Of a DNA stretch of 27,294 nt, positions 1 through 7,814 are shown piece by piece (within the stretch, counting starts at the first letter, position 1; every line of letters starts with the position of its first letter). A program made the translations under genes and the position numbers. Origin of the DNA: Euryarchaeota archaeon UBA130. Lineage in GTDB: Archaea > Thermoplasmatota > Poseidoniia > Poseidoniales > Thalassarchaeaceae. Below the pieces are notes generated by a model. That model was not told the origin of the DNA, made no database searches, and saw only the letters and a program-made list of their open reading frames with translations. The DNA is taken from NCBI GenBank assembly GCA_002505775.1, contig DAVY01000012.1, positions 1 to 27,294 of the forward strand. The letters run 5' to 3'.

Positions 1-85
1 TGGGGTATTCGAGCCTGCCTTCGACAAGGAGGGTTAAGTCGTAACAAGGTATCTGTAGGGGAACCTGCAGATGGATCACCTCCTA
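1..85 (+). rRNA. rrs: 16S ribosomal RNA, 3' end (partial)
   Basis: This is the last ~85 bases of a small-subunit rRNA gene entering from the left edge. The universal AAGTCGTAACAAGG block is at 36-49. Helix 45 folds at 53-70 (seven pairs) around a GGAA loop at 60-63, whose two adenines (62, 63) are the usual KsgA/Dim1 dimethylation site. The anti-Shine-Dalgarno core ATCACCTCCT is at 75-84, so the mature end is near 84-86. The form CTGTAGGGGAACCTGCAG fits archaea better than bacteria. No tRNA or 23S follows; a protein gene starts 160 bases later, so the rRNA genes are not in the usual 16S-23S order here. The exact 3' end is inferred. Confidence 0.97.
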
Positions 86-103
86 CGAAACTCGGAAAAC
101 GGG

Positions 104-138
104 GGTTGGGGTGGCTTCGGCCACCCCTTCTCCCAACC
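104..138 (+). terminator. GC-rich UUCG hairpin after 16S rRNA
   Basis: An eight-pair perfect stem (108-115 with 120-127, GGGGTGGC/GCCACCCC) is closed by a TTCG tetraloop at 116-119. GGTT at 104-107 can pair with AACC at 135-138 across a seven-base bulge, and 104-110 can alternatively pair with 132-138. It starts about 20 bases after the 16S end. No T-run follows directly (only TTTT at 161-164), so it may be a 3' processing or stabilising hairpin of the rRNA precursor rather than a true terminator. It is self-contained, unlike the long flanking helix that usually encloses archaeal 16S. Confidence 0.6.
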
Positions 139-214
139 TCAAATCACGCCAAATAGTTAATTTTGGAATATATACAAACTCTATAATCGGTAGATTAAGT
201 CACATCGTGGAGAA

Positions 215-224
215 GGTATATACC
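215..224 (+). promoter_or_regulatory. Palindromic TATA box of aapJ
   Basis: GGTATATACC is a perfect 10-base palindrome with its centre about 27 bases before the aapJ ATG at 247. That is the spacing expected between an archaeal TATA box and its start site, so transcription could begin at or next to the ATG (leaderless). No Shine-Dalgarno sequence is seen before the ATG, which fits. A second AT-rich element, GAATATATA at 166-174, could be an upstream promoter giving a leader of about 45 bases. The palindrome could also bind a dimeric repressor. Confidence 0.5.
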
Positions 225-246
225 ATCTATAGGTCGTAGCGAGGCC

Positions 247-1413
247 ATGCGACGCATGCTCGCTATGACAATGATGATGTTAATGACGACTGCGGCCCTT
301 GCGGGCTGTGCGGGTTCCGACCTTACTGATGAGGACGTGGATGCCGCGAGAGAAGAGGGAAGACTAGCAGGTATTGCCGAAGCGACACCGGTCAGCACCC
401 TGGACACGATCCACGACCGTGGAATGATGAAGTGTGGAGTCAAGGACTCCCAGTGGGGCATGGGCTTCGCTGACGCTGATGGTGTTCGATCCGGACTCGA
501 TATCGAGTACTGCAGGGCTGTAGCGGCTGCAATTGGACTGAACCCAGATACTCAGATTGAGTACATCCTAGCGAGTGCTGGAGACCGCTTCGAGAAGCTT
601 GCTTCCGGAGAGATCGACGTCCTAATCAGGACTACCACATGGACAACAAGCCGTGACGTAGGGCTGAACGCTGACTTCGCAGGGATGAACTTCTTCGATG
701 GCCAGGGAATCCTGATCAGAGGAGATGCATACCCTCAGGATGCAATGGAAAACACTGCACACAACTTGGAGAACGCCAAGGTCTGTGTAGGAACTGGAAC
801 GACTACTGAAGGTAACATCGCTGACTGGAACACAGTAAACAGCGTCGGTATGGAAATAGTTCCTGTCGCTGACGCTGCTGAGGCAACTGCAGAGCTAGTT
901 TCTGGCTCCTGTGACGCATTCACTGGCGACATGTCAGCAATGGTCGCTAAGAAGTACACCCTCGAGGCCGCTGGGGACTGCTCTGACTGTGATCTGTGGA
1001 TTGCTCCTGAGCTACTTTCCAAGGAACCTCTAGGCGCAGCAGTTCGTGACATGGACTCCGACTGGAAGGATGTCGTGACATGGGTATGGTTCGGAATGGT
1101 TACCGCTGAAGAGATGGGAATCGACTCCGAGAACTACATGGATGCAGATACATCTAACCCAGCTGTTGACAGGCTATTGAACCAGAACCTAGGACTAGGT
1201 ACTGATGCAAACCCACTGCCAGCTACATGGATGCAGAATGTCCTATCCACCTCCGGAAACTACGGAGAGGCTTGGGACAACTCATTCTGTGACGGTTCCT
1301 ATGACGGTACCAGCGGCTCAGCCGCAATGACAGGATGCGTTCTGTCCCGTGTCGGTACTGCAAACGCTCTTGTTTCTGAGGGTGGCCTGCAGTTCGCACC
1401 ACCAATGCGCTGA
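247..1413 (+). CDS. aapJ: General L-amino-acid ABC transporter, substrate-binding lipoprotein (AapJ-like)
   Basis: 388 residues. Residues 1-21 are a lipoprotein signal ending in the lipobox L18-A-G-C21, so the mature protein is probably lipid-anchored on the outer face of the cytoplasmic membrane. The rest matches the AapJ/BztA family (solute-binding family 3), with conserved blocks MKCGV, TTTWTTSRD, FDGQGILI, CVGTGTTTE, GSCD and SKEPLGAAVR in order. The family binds a broad range of L-amino acids and hands them to AapQ/AapM. A short acidic stretch after Cys21 serves as tether. Codon use is more regular and richer in C-ending codons than in the permeases, suggesting strong expression. The acquisition is probably bacterial, because Aap systems are best known from Alphaproteobacteria. 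Substrate range is inferred. Confidence 0.93.
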   Translation: MRRMLAMTMMMLMTTAALAGCAGSDLTDEDVDAAREEGRLAGIAEATPVSTLDTIHDRGMMKCGVKDSQWGMGFADADGVRSGLDIEYCRAVAAAIGLNPDTQIEYILASAGDRFEKLASGEIDVLIRTTTWTTSRDVGLNADFAGMNFFDGQGILIRGDAYPQDAMENTAHNLENAKVCVGTGTTTEGNIADWNTVNSVGMEIVPVADAAEATAELVSGSCDAFTGDMSAMVAKKYTLEAAGDCSDCDLWIAPELLSKEPLGAAVRDMDSDWKDVVTWVWFGMVTAEEMGIDSENYMDADTSNPAVDRLLNQNLGLGTDANPLPATWMQNVLSTSGNYGEAWDNSFCDGSYDGTSGSAAMTGCVLSRVGTANALVSEGGLQFAPPMR

Positions 1414-1444
1414 TCGTATAGTTGACAGCGAATAGTAAACGAAA

Positions 1445-1476
1445 GCCCTCGAGGGGGAAACACCTCCCTCGGGGGC
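1445..1476 (+). terminator. Strong intercistronic hairpin between aapJ and aapQ
   Basis: A 13-pair stem (1445-1457 with 1464-1476, including two G-U pairs) closes an AAACAC loop at 1458-1463. It lies 31 bases after the aapJ stop and 36 before the aapQ start. No T-run follows. Its place between binding-protein and permease genes is that of hairpins known in bacterial ABC operons to protect the binding-protein message or reduce read-through, giving excess binding protein. That role here is inferred. Confidence 0.65.
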
Positions 1477-1479
1477 CTC

Positions 1480-1486
1480 AAATTTA
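1480..1486 (+). promoter_or_regulatory. Possible second TATA box, for aapQMP
   Basis: AAATTTA lies just after the aapJ hairpin, centred about 28 bases before the aapQ ATG at 1512. This is the same spacing seen at aapJ, carA and the gene at 16732. It could start a separate leaderless message for the permease and ATPase genes. The match to a TATA box is weak, and the GGAAG at 1500-1504 could instead serve as a ribosome-binding site in a longer message. Confidence 0.35.
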
Positions 1487-1511
1487 GGCTCATTATTACG
1501 GAAGAATTTGT

Positions 1512-3335
1512 ATGAATATCAAATCTCTCCAAAACAGAGCTAATATTTTTTCATCTTTGAAAGTCTTGCTTGCTGTTGTAGTTCTGTGGACTTACAATAA
1601 CAAGATGCTCTCCCCTTCTATCGAAGCGGTCTCTAATATGTCTAGGTCGTTCGTAGTAGGGGGCGTTCAACAAAATCCAGCATATTATGATCCATATTCA
1701 CTTTCGAGTGCAATAATTTTCTTTTTCCTAATATTCATGACGCTAGCCAGGAACGAGATAGCTCCTGCCATCCGATCCAAGAATTTCAATATCAACTCAA
1801 TCTCTTTGACACTATCCTCTCTGATAATATCAATACTGGTAATTGCTCTTTCGATTTTCGGTGACTTTTCTCCAGCCAAGGGGATGCCATTTCTGCTAAT
1901 TGGCGCTCCAATTATACTAGCTTCCCTTCTAGTATTGGATGATTCAGAGATTTTACCTGTTAAGAGGTTATCCGGTCTTCATCCATTAGTTGACTGGGCG
2001 GAGGGCAATCCGGGAATCATAAACACAGTGATTATCTTCTCAGCTTTCCTTGGTATGGCATTCAATATCTCGTTCGTCCCTCCGATTATCTCCTCAGATC
2101 TATCTTCGTTCTTTTCCTTTATACTGATTATAATGGCTCTCTACGTGTACTATCAGATATCTTCAGAGGCGGGTAACCCCCTCACTCATGACCAGAGGTC
2201 ATCAACAATGGTCCTAATAATTGGACTTCCACTGATTATTTACATCAGTACTAGAATACTATTCTTGTTACACAACCCAGACTCCGTAACTAGGGAGAGG
2301 TGGGATCTCTCATGGTCATTCATGGACATGAAGAACACCTTCGAGATAAATGCGTGGCCTTTACAACCAGACTTCCCGGAAGATACCAGGTGGCAGTTCT
2401 TATTCAGTGCAATATTGAACTCTGCAAGAGCAACTCTACTGAGTATCGTTCTTTGTACTATTCTTGGCGTAATTATCGGAGTCACAAGACTATCGAACAA
2501 TAAGCTCGCATCTGGATTAGCTACCGTTTACGTGGAGGTATTCAGAAATATGCCTCTAGCAGTTCTACTCTTCTTGGTGATGCTACAGCTTGGAGAAACC
2601 CTGCCTTTATTCAGTGAAGAGGCTAATATCGCTGGTTGGATATACTACAGTAATCAAGGACTTCACCTTCCACGCCCTGAGACCCTCAGAATAATTATCG
2701 CACTGGCAATAGTCTTCTCTCTGTGGGCTTGGGGCCGTTACAGGGATAGAGACGGTATTGATGACTCGTCGGAGGCACTGGCCAGAAAATCTCTAATTTG
2801 GTCCATGGCCCTAGTAGCTTGTCTAGGTATACTACTTACGGGAGATATGTCCCTCCCTAATTACGTTAAGACGAATCCCAACATCCCAGGTACCTGGACT
2901 ATCGAGGAAGGATCGTCCTTCGAGGTTACTAAAGCATTCATGGCCCTGATAATAGGGCTAACTCTGTTCACCGCTTCTGTTGTCGCTGAAATCGTCAGGG
3001 GCAGTATCCAGGCCCTTCCACGAGGACAGGTAGAGGCCGCTGTTTCACTGGGATTATCTCCTTATCAGAGACTCAGACTTGTTATTCTACCACAGGCCCT
3101 AAGGAGTATGATACCCCTGCTCAATAGTCAATACATGAACGTCTGGAAGAATTCCAGCCTCGCCATTATTGTGGCATACAGCGATATATTCTATGTCATA
3201 TTCGTCATGATGAACAATGTTGGGAAATTAATTCCCCTATTCCTACTTCTTCTAGTAATCTACCAAGCTGGTAGCCTGTTAATTTCAGGCATAATGAACT
3301 TCTACAATGCAAGGGTCACGAGGGTGAAGATATGA
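1512..3335 (+). CDS. aapQ: General L-amino-acid ABC transporter permease (AapQ-like, long form)
   Basis: 607 residues. The C-terminal half is a HisM-type permease domain: it begins around residue 297 (LFSAILNSARATLLS), continues through ATVYVEVFRNMPL (337-349), and contains the EAA loop at about 507-531 (VEAAVSLGLSPYQRLRL), which docks on the ATPase AapP. AapQ of bacteria is about 400 residues, and its core begins near residue 80. Here about 290 residues precede the core, with roughly seven hydrophobic segments (around 15-28, 66-79, 101-117, 126-142, 170-187, 199-216 and 232-253). This extra membrane part is unusual and its role is unknown. The gene overlaps aapM by four bases (ATGA), so translation is coupled. 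The function of the core is secure. Confidence 0.9.
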   Translation: MNIKSLQNRANIFSSLKVLLAVVVLWTYNNKMLSPSIEAVSNMSRSFVVGGVQQNPAYYDPYSLSSAIIFFFLIFMTLARNEIAPAIRSKNFNINSISLTLSSLIISILVIALSIFGDFSPAKGMPFLLIGAPIILASLLVLDDSEILPVKRLSGLHPLVDWAEGNPGIINTVIIFSAFLGMAFNISFVPPIISSDLSSFFSFILIIMALYVYYQISSEAGNPLTHDQRSSTMVLIIGLPLIIYISTRILFLLHNPDSVTRERWDLSWSFMDMKNTFEINAWPLQPDFPEDTRWQFLFSAILNSARATLLSIVLCTILGVIIGVTRLSNNKLASGLATVYVEVFRNMPLAVLLFLVMLQLGETLPLFSEEANIAGWIYYSNQGLHLPRPETLRIIIALAIVFSLWAWGRYRDRDGIDDSSEALARKSLIWSMALVACLGILLTGDMSLPNYVKTNPNIPGTWTIEEGSSFEVTKAFMALIIGLTLFTASVVAEIVRGSIQALPRGQVEAAVSLGLSPYQRLRLVILPQALRSMIPLLNSQYMNVWKNSSLAIIVAYSDIFYVIFVMMNNVGKLIPLFLLLLVIYQAGSLLISGIMNFYNARVTRVKI

Positions 3336-4945
3336 GTCAGGATACAAGTTTCTTTGAGTCCTCAATGAGGAAAATTCTAGAATTGGAGAGAGGAGTCGCT
3401 GGGAGGTCCAGATGGGATTCAGACATCAAAGCGGACTCTGGCCTCTCACTACTATGCATTCTGATTTCTGGGCTGTTCTCAGTTTCTGTTTTACTAAATA
3501 CCGAATCTTCAATCGATGTAGGAGGGGAGGTCACTTCAGGAGATATCTGGATTTATTCGACGGCAGTCGCACTATCATGGTTAGTGGCCTCGTGGATAAT
3601 TCTTATTTCAGTTGTCAAACGTACTAGAATGGCTCCAGCCTTCAATGGCCGTATCAGATTGCCTTGGTTCGGCTCGACAGCTCTTCTTGGAATCTTATCT
3701 TCTTTCATCATGTTATTCTTGGTCGAATGGATTTTCGATATACTGGTAATAAGCATGAGGTGGGATATCGTATGGGCCAATAGGGTATCCGTGATGTTAG
3801 GACCTAATCTCACAGAGGCGATGACACAAGATTATTTGGTTTCCGAGAATTGGAGGATCTGGCCTATAATATTCCTAGTTTGGGCAATAGCAGGCGCCGC
3901 CTATGGGGCCTCAAATACCTCTGTGAGGTCATTCCTTCTTGGGTTCGGATTAGTCACAGTAGTGGTGTTTCTATTCGCGGGTAACCCACTGGAGGCGAAT
4001 TACAATATCGACAGAGTTCTTTTCAGATTCTCATTAGCAACCGCTTTATCGCTGGCCTGTTTTGTAGCAATGAGGGTTTATTCCAATAGGGTCGAGGAGT
4101 ACAAGGTAAACAGGGCCAAGAGAAATATCGGACTCACAGCCGTGGCAACTTTCTTCCTGACGATCATTCTGCTTGACCCGCCTGAGTTCGTTAAGGATAT
4201 TGCTGGATTCCTAGCCGGATTTGGAATTCTGGAGTCACAATTAGAACTGATTACCAGGGAAGGAGTCCCTCCAGCTAGATGGGGAGGCTTACTCATCAAT
4301 CTAATCGTGGCCGCTGCGGGCTGCGTTCTTGGTTTCGCCATTGGAGTCGTTCTGGCATTTTCGAGACAAAGCAATCTTCCTATTTTGAAGTGGCCGGGAA
4401 TTGCAGTCATCGAGATAGTAAGGTCTGGGCCACTAATCTGCTGGCTATACTTCGCCATGTACCTCCTCCCAGATGTCGCTGATCCTCTGTTCACAAATCC
4501 TGAAGACTTTGACAACATTGTTAGGATGATGGCAATATTCAGCCTGTTTGGAGGGTGCTATATCGCCGAAGTTATCAGAGGGGGGCTTCAAGCCGTAGAC
4601 AGTGGCCAGAAAGAAGCCGCCTTAGCCCTGGGCCTGAGTCCAATGCAAATTAAGCTACAAGTAGAGCTACCAAACGCTGTCAGGACTACCCTGCCCTCAA
4701 TTGTAAGCGTCTTCATAGGGCTATGGAAGGATACAACACTGCTATTTATCATTGAAATCATAGACTTTTTCAGAATCGCAAAGACAATGGCGAACACTGA
4801 TCTAAGATTCCTGGGAGATTTCCTAGAGCCAGTTTACTTCACAGCTCTTGTATTCTGGGTTTTCGCATTCTACCTTTCCAGGGTCTCCATGAACGTGGAA
4901 AAAAGCCTCGGATTAGTTAAGGAAGGAGGAGGAGACGTAGCATGA
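3332..4945 (+). CDS. aapM: General L-amino-acid ABC transporter permease (AapM-like, long form)
   Basis: 537 residues; second permease of the importer, pairing with AapQ. The core domain starts around residue 316 (WGGLLINLIVAAAG) and carries VIEIVRSGPLICWLYFAMYLLP (359-380) and the EAA loop at about 427-451 (KEAALALGLSPMQIKLQVEL), typical of AapM. Bacterial AapM proteins are about 385 residues; this one carries about 140 additional N-terminal residues, so roughly 310 residues with several membrane segments (around 38-55, 74-95, 115-140, 176-191, 199-216, 231-247 and 266-281) precede the core. It starts inside the stop of aapQ and its own stop overlaps the aapP start (ATGA), so the three genes are translationally linked. 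Extra membrane segments in both permeases suggest the extension evolved for the pair together. Confidence 0.9.
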   Translation: MSQDTSFFESSMRKILELERGVAGRSRWDSDIKADSGLSLLCILISGLFSVSVLLNTESSIDVGGEVTSGDIWIYSTAVALSWLVASWIILISVVKRTRMAPAFNGRIRLPWFGSTALLGILSSFIMLFLVEWIFDILVISMRWDIVWANRVSVMLGPNLTEAMTQDYLVSENWRIWPIIFLVWAIAGAAYGASNTSVRSFLLGFGLVTVVVFLFAGNPLEANYNIDRVLFRFSLATALSLACFVAMRVYSNRVEEYKVNRAKRNIGLTAVATFFLTIILLDPPEFVKDIAGFLAGFGILESQLELITREGVPPARWGGLLINLIVAAAGCVLGFAIGVVLAFSRQSNLPILKWPGIAVIEIVRSGPLICWLYFAMYLLPDVADPLFTNPEDFDNIVRMMAIFSLFGGCYIAEVIRGGLQAVDSGQKEAALALGLSPMQIKLQVELPNAVRTTLPSIVSVFIGLWKDTTLLFIIEIIDFFRIAKTMANTDLRFLGDFLEPVYFTALVFWVFAFYLSRVSMNVEKSLGLVKEGGGDVA

Positions 4946-5691
4946 ATGCCAGCAAAGAATTGATAATTAAGACAAAAGGAGTTAAGGTTAATTTTGGAGA
5001 TTTTTGGGCCCTAAATGGGATTGACATCGAGGTCACCAGAGGTGAAATTATAGTTATCCTTGGGCCATCTGGGTCAGGTAAATCGACATTTATCAGGACT
5101 CTTAATAGACTACAACCGCACAGCGGTGGATCGATTGAGATAGATGGAATAATGATAGACGAAGACACGTCGGTAAAGGATCTTAAGTATGTCAGGTCGG
5201 AGGTGGGTTTCGTTTTTCAACAATTCAATCTTTTCCCTCACCTAACAATCATGGAGAACATCACACTAGCTCCCATGAAAGTAAAGGGAATGTCAAAAAG
5301 TGAATCTGAGGATAGGGCATTGGAGCTACTAGAGAGAGTTGGAATTCCAGAGCAGGCATTCAAGTACCCCTCAGAGCTATCTGGAGGACAGCAACAGAGA
5401 GTAGCTATCGCACGGGCTCTTGCTATGGACCCGAAGATAATGCTCTTTGATGAGCCGACATCGGCCCTCGACCCTGAGATGATCAAGGAAGTTCTGGACG
5501 TAATGGTAGACCTGGCAAAGGAAGATGTTACAATGATAGTGGTAACACACGAGATGGGTTTCGCCAAGGAGGTTGCAGACAGGGTGATACTATTCGACGA
5601 GGGTCTTCTGATAGAGGAGAACACCCCAGATGAGTTCTTCGATAATCCAAAGCATGAAAGGACCAAGCTATTTTTGGAGCAAATTCTTTAA
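4942..5691 (+). CDS. aapP: General L-amino-acid ABC transporter ATP-binding protein (AapP-like)
   Basis: 249 residues, the normal length for polar-amino-acid importer ATPases (GlnQ/HisP/AapP). The nucleotide-binding parts are complete: Walker A GPSGSGKST at 41-49, Q-loop Q93/Q94, signature LSGGQ at 146-150, Walker B IMLFDE at 166-171 and switch histidine H203. It hydrolyses ATP at the cytoplasmic face and drives import through AapQ/AapM. A good ribosome-binding stretch (GGAAGGAGGAGG) lies at 4920-4931 inside the end of aapM. It is the last gene of the operon, and its stop is 18 bases from the end of the convergent kinase gene, with no room for a separate terminator hairpin. Confidence 0.95.
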   Translation: MNASKELIIKTKGVKVNFGDFWALNGIDIEVTRGEIIVILGPSGSGKSTFIRTLNRLQPHSGGSIEIDGIMIDEDTSVKDLKYVRSEVGFVFQQFNLFPHLTIMENITLAPMKVKGMSKSESEDRALELLERVGIPEQAFKYPSELSGGQQQRVAIARALAMDPKIMLFDEPTSALDPEMIKEVLDVMVDLAKEDVTMIVVTHEMGFAKEVADRVILFDEGLLIEENTPDEFFDNPKHERTKLFLEQIL

Positions 5692-5709
5692 TCTCAAATA
5701 TTGATCCTT

Positions 5710-6588
5710 TCATTGCCCTATCCAATGGGCGACTCTATCGTAGATCGTGCTCCTGAAGGTTAGAAGTTGAAGCGTAGGACCACCTAGATCAACAGTAACA
5801 GTTGCCCCTCTAGTGAAATGGAACTCATCCCATCCGTCAGCGACGACATATCCCCTGTGCATATCGCTCGTCATCACCGTGGGGGAATTGGTCCAAGACC
5901 AATATGAACCGTCATCATTGCGGTCACTTCTCGGCAGATCTCTGGAAACAAAAAGATATTTTTCATCGATTTGCTCTATTGGAAATTCCGTCCCTTCGAT
6001 ATTCGCGACATGTCGGAACCAAGCCCCTTGGCCCAAGAAGGTAGAGAAGAGGCATCCAGATGATTGCTGAACAACATCTATTCCCTCGGACAATCTTTGA
6101 AGTCGATATTTAGACGGTTGGTACTGGTGGGTGTTTGCGACCAAAAGGTCATTCAAAGCCGGATCGGTCAATATTTTATTCCCACTTGTCGTTACTATTT
6201 CCGCTTGGAGCCTCGGCAACACATTTACAATTGCCTTACCGTCCATTGCCATCTTGATATCTTTCTCAAAATTATCCGGATCACTTCCCATGTAAAATCC
6301 ATAGGATCCATCTGAGTCTTTCATTCTAGGATGGCTATTTACCCCCATAATTGGTGTCTCGTCATCTATTGAATGGGCTATAGATGTCAGAGTGCCGTCA
6401 CCCCCAAGAACTATCACCAAGTCAGGCCCCACAAAGTCGGCCCTACGTACAGTTTCCCTCGCAGTGTAATCAACGCGTACTCTGTTCTTGGATACATACC
6501 CATCAAGAACAGTCCTAACTGTTGCTAACGCAGTGTCATGAACTTCCTCGAAATTCTTCTTGTAAACCACCAAGATGTTCTTGTACAC
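5710..6588 (-). CDS. NAD kinase family protein, NADK2-like
   Basis: 292 residues from the GTG at 6588. The kinase motif GGDGT is present (residues ~62-66, in VLGGDGTLTS), followed by MGVNSHP and the ALNDLLVAN block that replaces the usual LNE/D motif. The stretch SSGCLFSTFLGQGAW aligns with the SSG...TGTGSKAW block of mitochondrial-type NADK2, so ATP-dependent phosphorylation of NAD to NADP is the likely reaction. The usual TGS of that block is LGQ here, so activity is not certain. I chose GTG because GGAGG stands seven bases before it and a CCTATATGGG box (6621-6630) lies about 38 bases upstream. In-frame ATGs at 6606 and 6681 would add 6 or 31 residues with poor family match. It is convergent with aapP. 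Confidence 0.78.
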   Translation of the reverse strand: MYKNILVVYKKNFEEVHDTALATVRTVLDGYVSKNRVRVDYTARETVRRADFVGPDLVIVLGGDGTLTSIAHSIDDETPIMGVNSHPRMKDSDGSYGFYMGSDPDNFEKDIKMAMDGKAIVNVLPRLQAEIVTTSGNKILTDPALNDLLVANTHQYQPSKYRLQRLSEGIDVVQQSSGCLFSTFLGQGAWFRHVANIEGTEFPIEQIDEKYLFVSRDLPRSDRNDDGSYWSWTNSPTVMTSDMHRGYVVADGWDEFHFTRGATVTVDLGGPTLQLLTFRSTIYDRVAHWIGQ

Positions 6589-6706
6589 TCCAACGCCTCC
6601 ATGCATCTCCACTAGTATGTCCCATATAGGGGGAACGGATAATATTCCAGCCAACAAATGACCGCGTTTGAATACCCTCATCTATGTAATCGCCCTCCAG
6701 CGAGAC

Positions 6707-7774
6707 ATGACACGTGCAGCCATCATTGGTTTTCTTCTGATTCTGGCTAGCTCTGCAGGTTGCATCGGCTCAGAGGTCGAGGAGTGTCCAGATGGGGGTT
6801 GCTTCCCAATGACATCAGATGAATTGAATGAAATTCTCTCACATGAAAACGCACTCGATGTTTTACTTTTTGCTTCAGAAAATAGCAGGCTAAGAGTCGA
6901 TACCACCTCTTCTTCAACGATACAAGGACAGTTTGGAGAAGTGCACTGGAGTGTCTCAAAGGATGATGAGAAAGAACTTAGATCCATATCCACGAGGGTT
7001 ACTATCGGTACTTACACCTACAACAATGAGGTCATAGACGGGGGCCCTATTACCAATATCAGAGTGGGTAGTGTTTGGTTTGAAGGAAGAGACGCCCACC
7101 CTAGCTATACCGATCCATTCGTGGATTTTGCAGTTCTTTCTTCTCAAGGGCAGACCGAGAATATTCCCCCATTTGGCTTTGATACGAATTCAATTTCCAA
7201 TCTAGATTGGAGGATAACAGGGGACGAGGAATCAACACAACAGGTCGCGACATCATCTAACTCCACCCATTCAATCGTCGTGGAATTAATTGGCGACCCT
7301 CCAAGAATAACCTCAATCGAGACTTACTCAGGAGACGAGGAGCAATTCACCATTAGAGTCAGGACAGGAGAGGATGTCGAGCTTAGCGTCAGTCAAGGTT
7401 TGACTAGGGCCCCATTGGGTTTTGATTCATTCAGCGAACCCATAGAATACGGTGGAATATCGGTATGGGCTGGCGAGGTCCCATCGAACCTTCTCTCAGA
7501 GGCCCTGCCCGAGGAAATTGAAATCAGAGGGTTATCTACTGATGACGAAAATGCCACCATTATGGCCAGCCTAAGGCTTGACTCGAGATACTCTAACGAA
7601 ACTTCCCTGGACGGCCACTGGTGGGAGTTCCAATGGGACGACAGGGACTCGGACAACCTAGTCTCAGCCGGAGATCTCTACGCCGTTAGGACCAACTCGA
7701 CAGGAAAACCTTCTATTGCCATATTCGATATCTGGGCCAACTCTTGGACAGGAGGTCCTTTGGCATCCAGCTAA
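6707..7774 (+). CDS. Hypothetical lipoprotein
   Basis: 355 residues; family not recognised. Residues 1-19 are a lipoprotein signal (basic start, hydrophobic core, lipobox S-A-G-C19), so it is probably anchored outside the membrane. The start at 6707 is chosen because the signal begins there; an upstream in-frame ATG at 6668 would put 13 extra residues before it. The mature part is acidic, rich in Ser/Thr/Asp, with no membrane segments and a beta-like pattern. Near the C-terminus, WDDRDSDNLVSAGDLY has Asp at alternate positions like a calcium-binding loop of the dockerin/EF-hand kind. The ABC exporter follows 40 bases later on the same strand, suggesting joint transcription. A binding or assembly role is only a guess. 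Confidence 0.8.
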   Translation: MTRAAIIGFLLILASSAGCIGSEVEECPDGGCFPMTSDELNEILSHENALDVLLFASENSRLRVDTTSSSTIQGQFGEVHWSVSKDDEKELRSISTRVTIGTYTYNNEVIDGGPITNIRVGSVWFEGRDAHPSYTDPFVDFAVLSSQGQTENIPPFGFDTNSISNLDWRITGDEESTQQVATSSNSTHSIVVELIGDPPRITSIETYSGDEEQFTIRVRTGEDVELSVSQGLTRAPLGFDSFSEPIEYGGISVWAGEVPSNLLSEALPEEIEIRGLSTDDENATIMASLRLDSRYSNETSLDGHWWEFQWDDRDSDNLVSAGDLYAVRTNSTGKPSIAIFDIWANSWTGGPLASS

Positions 7775-7814
7775 TACACGGCATATTCATACTAACAACC
7801 AGAGAGGGTTAGGC

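Noticed and set aside
195..461. Minus-strand open frame of 88 codons over the start of aapJ
   Set aside because: It lies opposite a clear lipoprotein signal and family-matching gene, and its Ser/Ala/Pro-rich translation looks like antisense of GC-rich coding sequence.
1445..1476. Full rho-independent terminator closing the aapJ message
   Set aside because: The stem is strong but is not followed by a T-run, so partial termination or 3' end protection is the more careful reading.
735..1532. Three minus-strand open frames opposite aapJ and the aapJ-aapQ gap
   Set aside because: Low-complexity translations with no family motif; they mirror the codon bias of aapJ. The one at 1299-1532 also crosses the hairpin.
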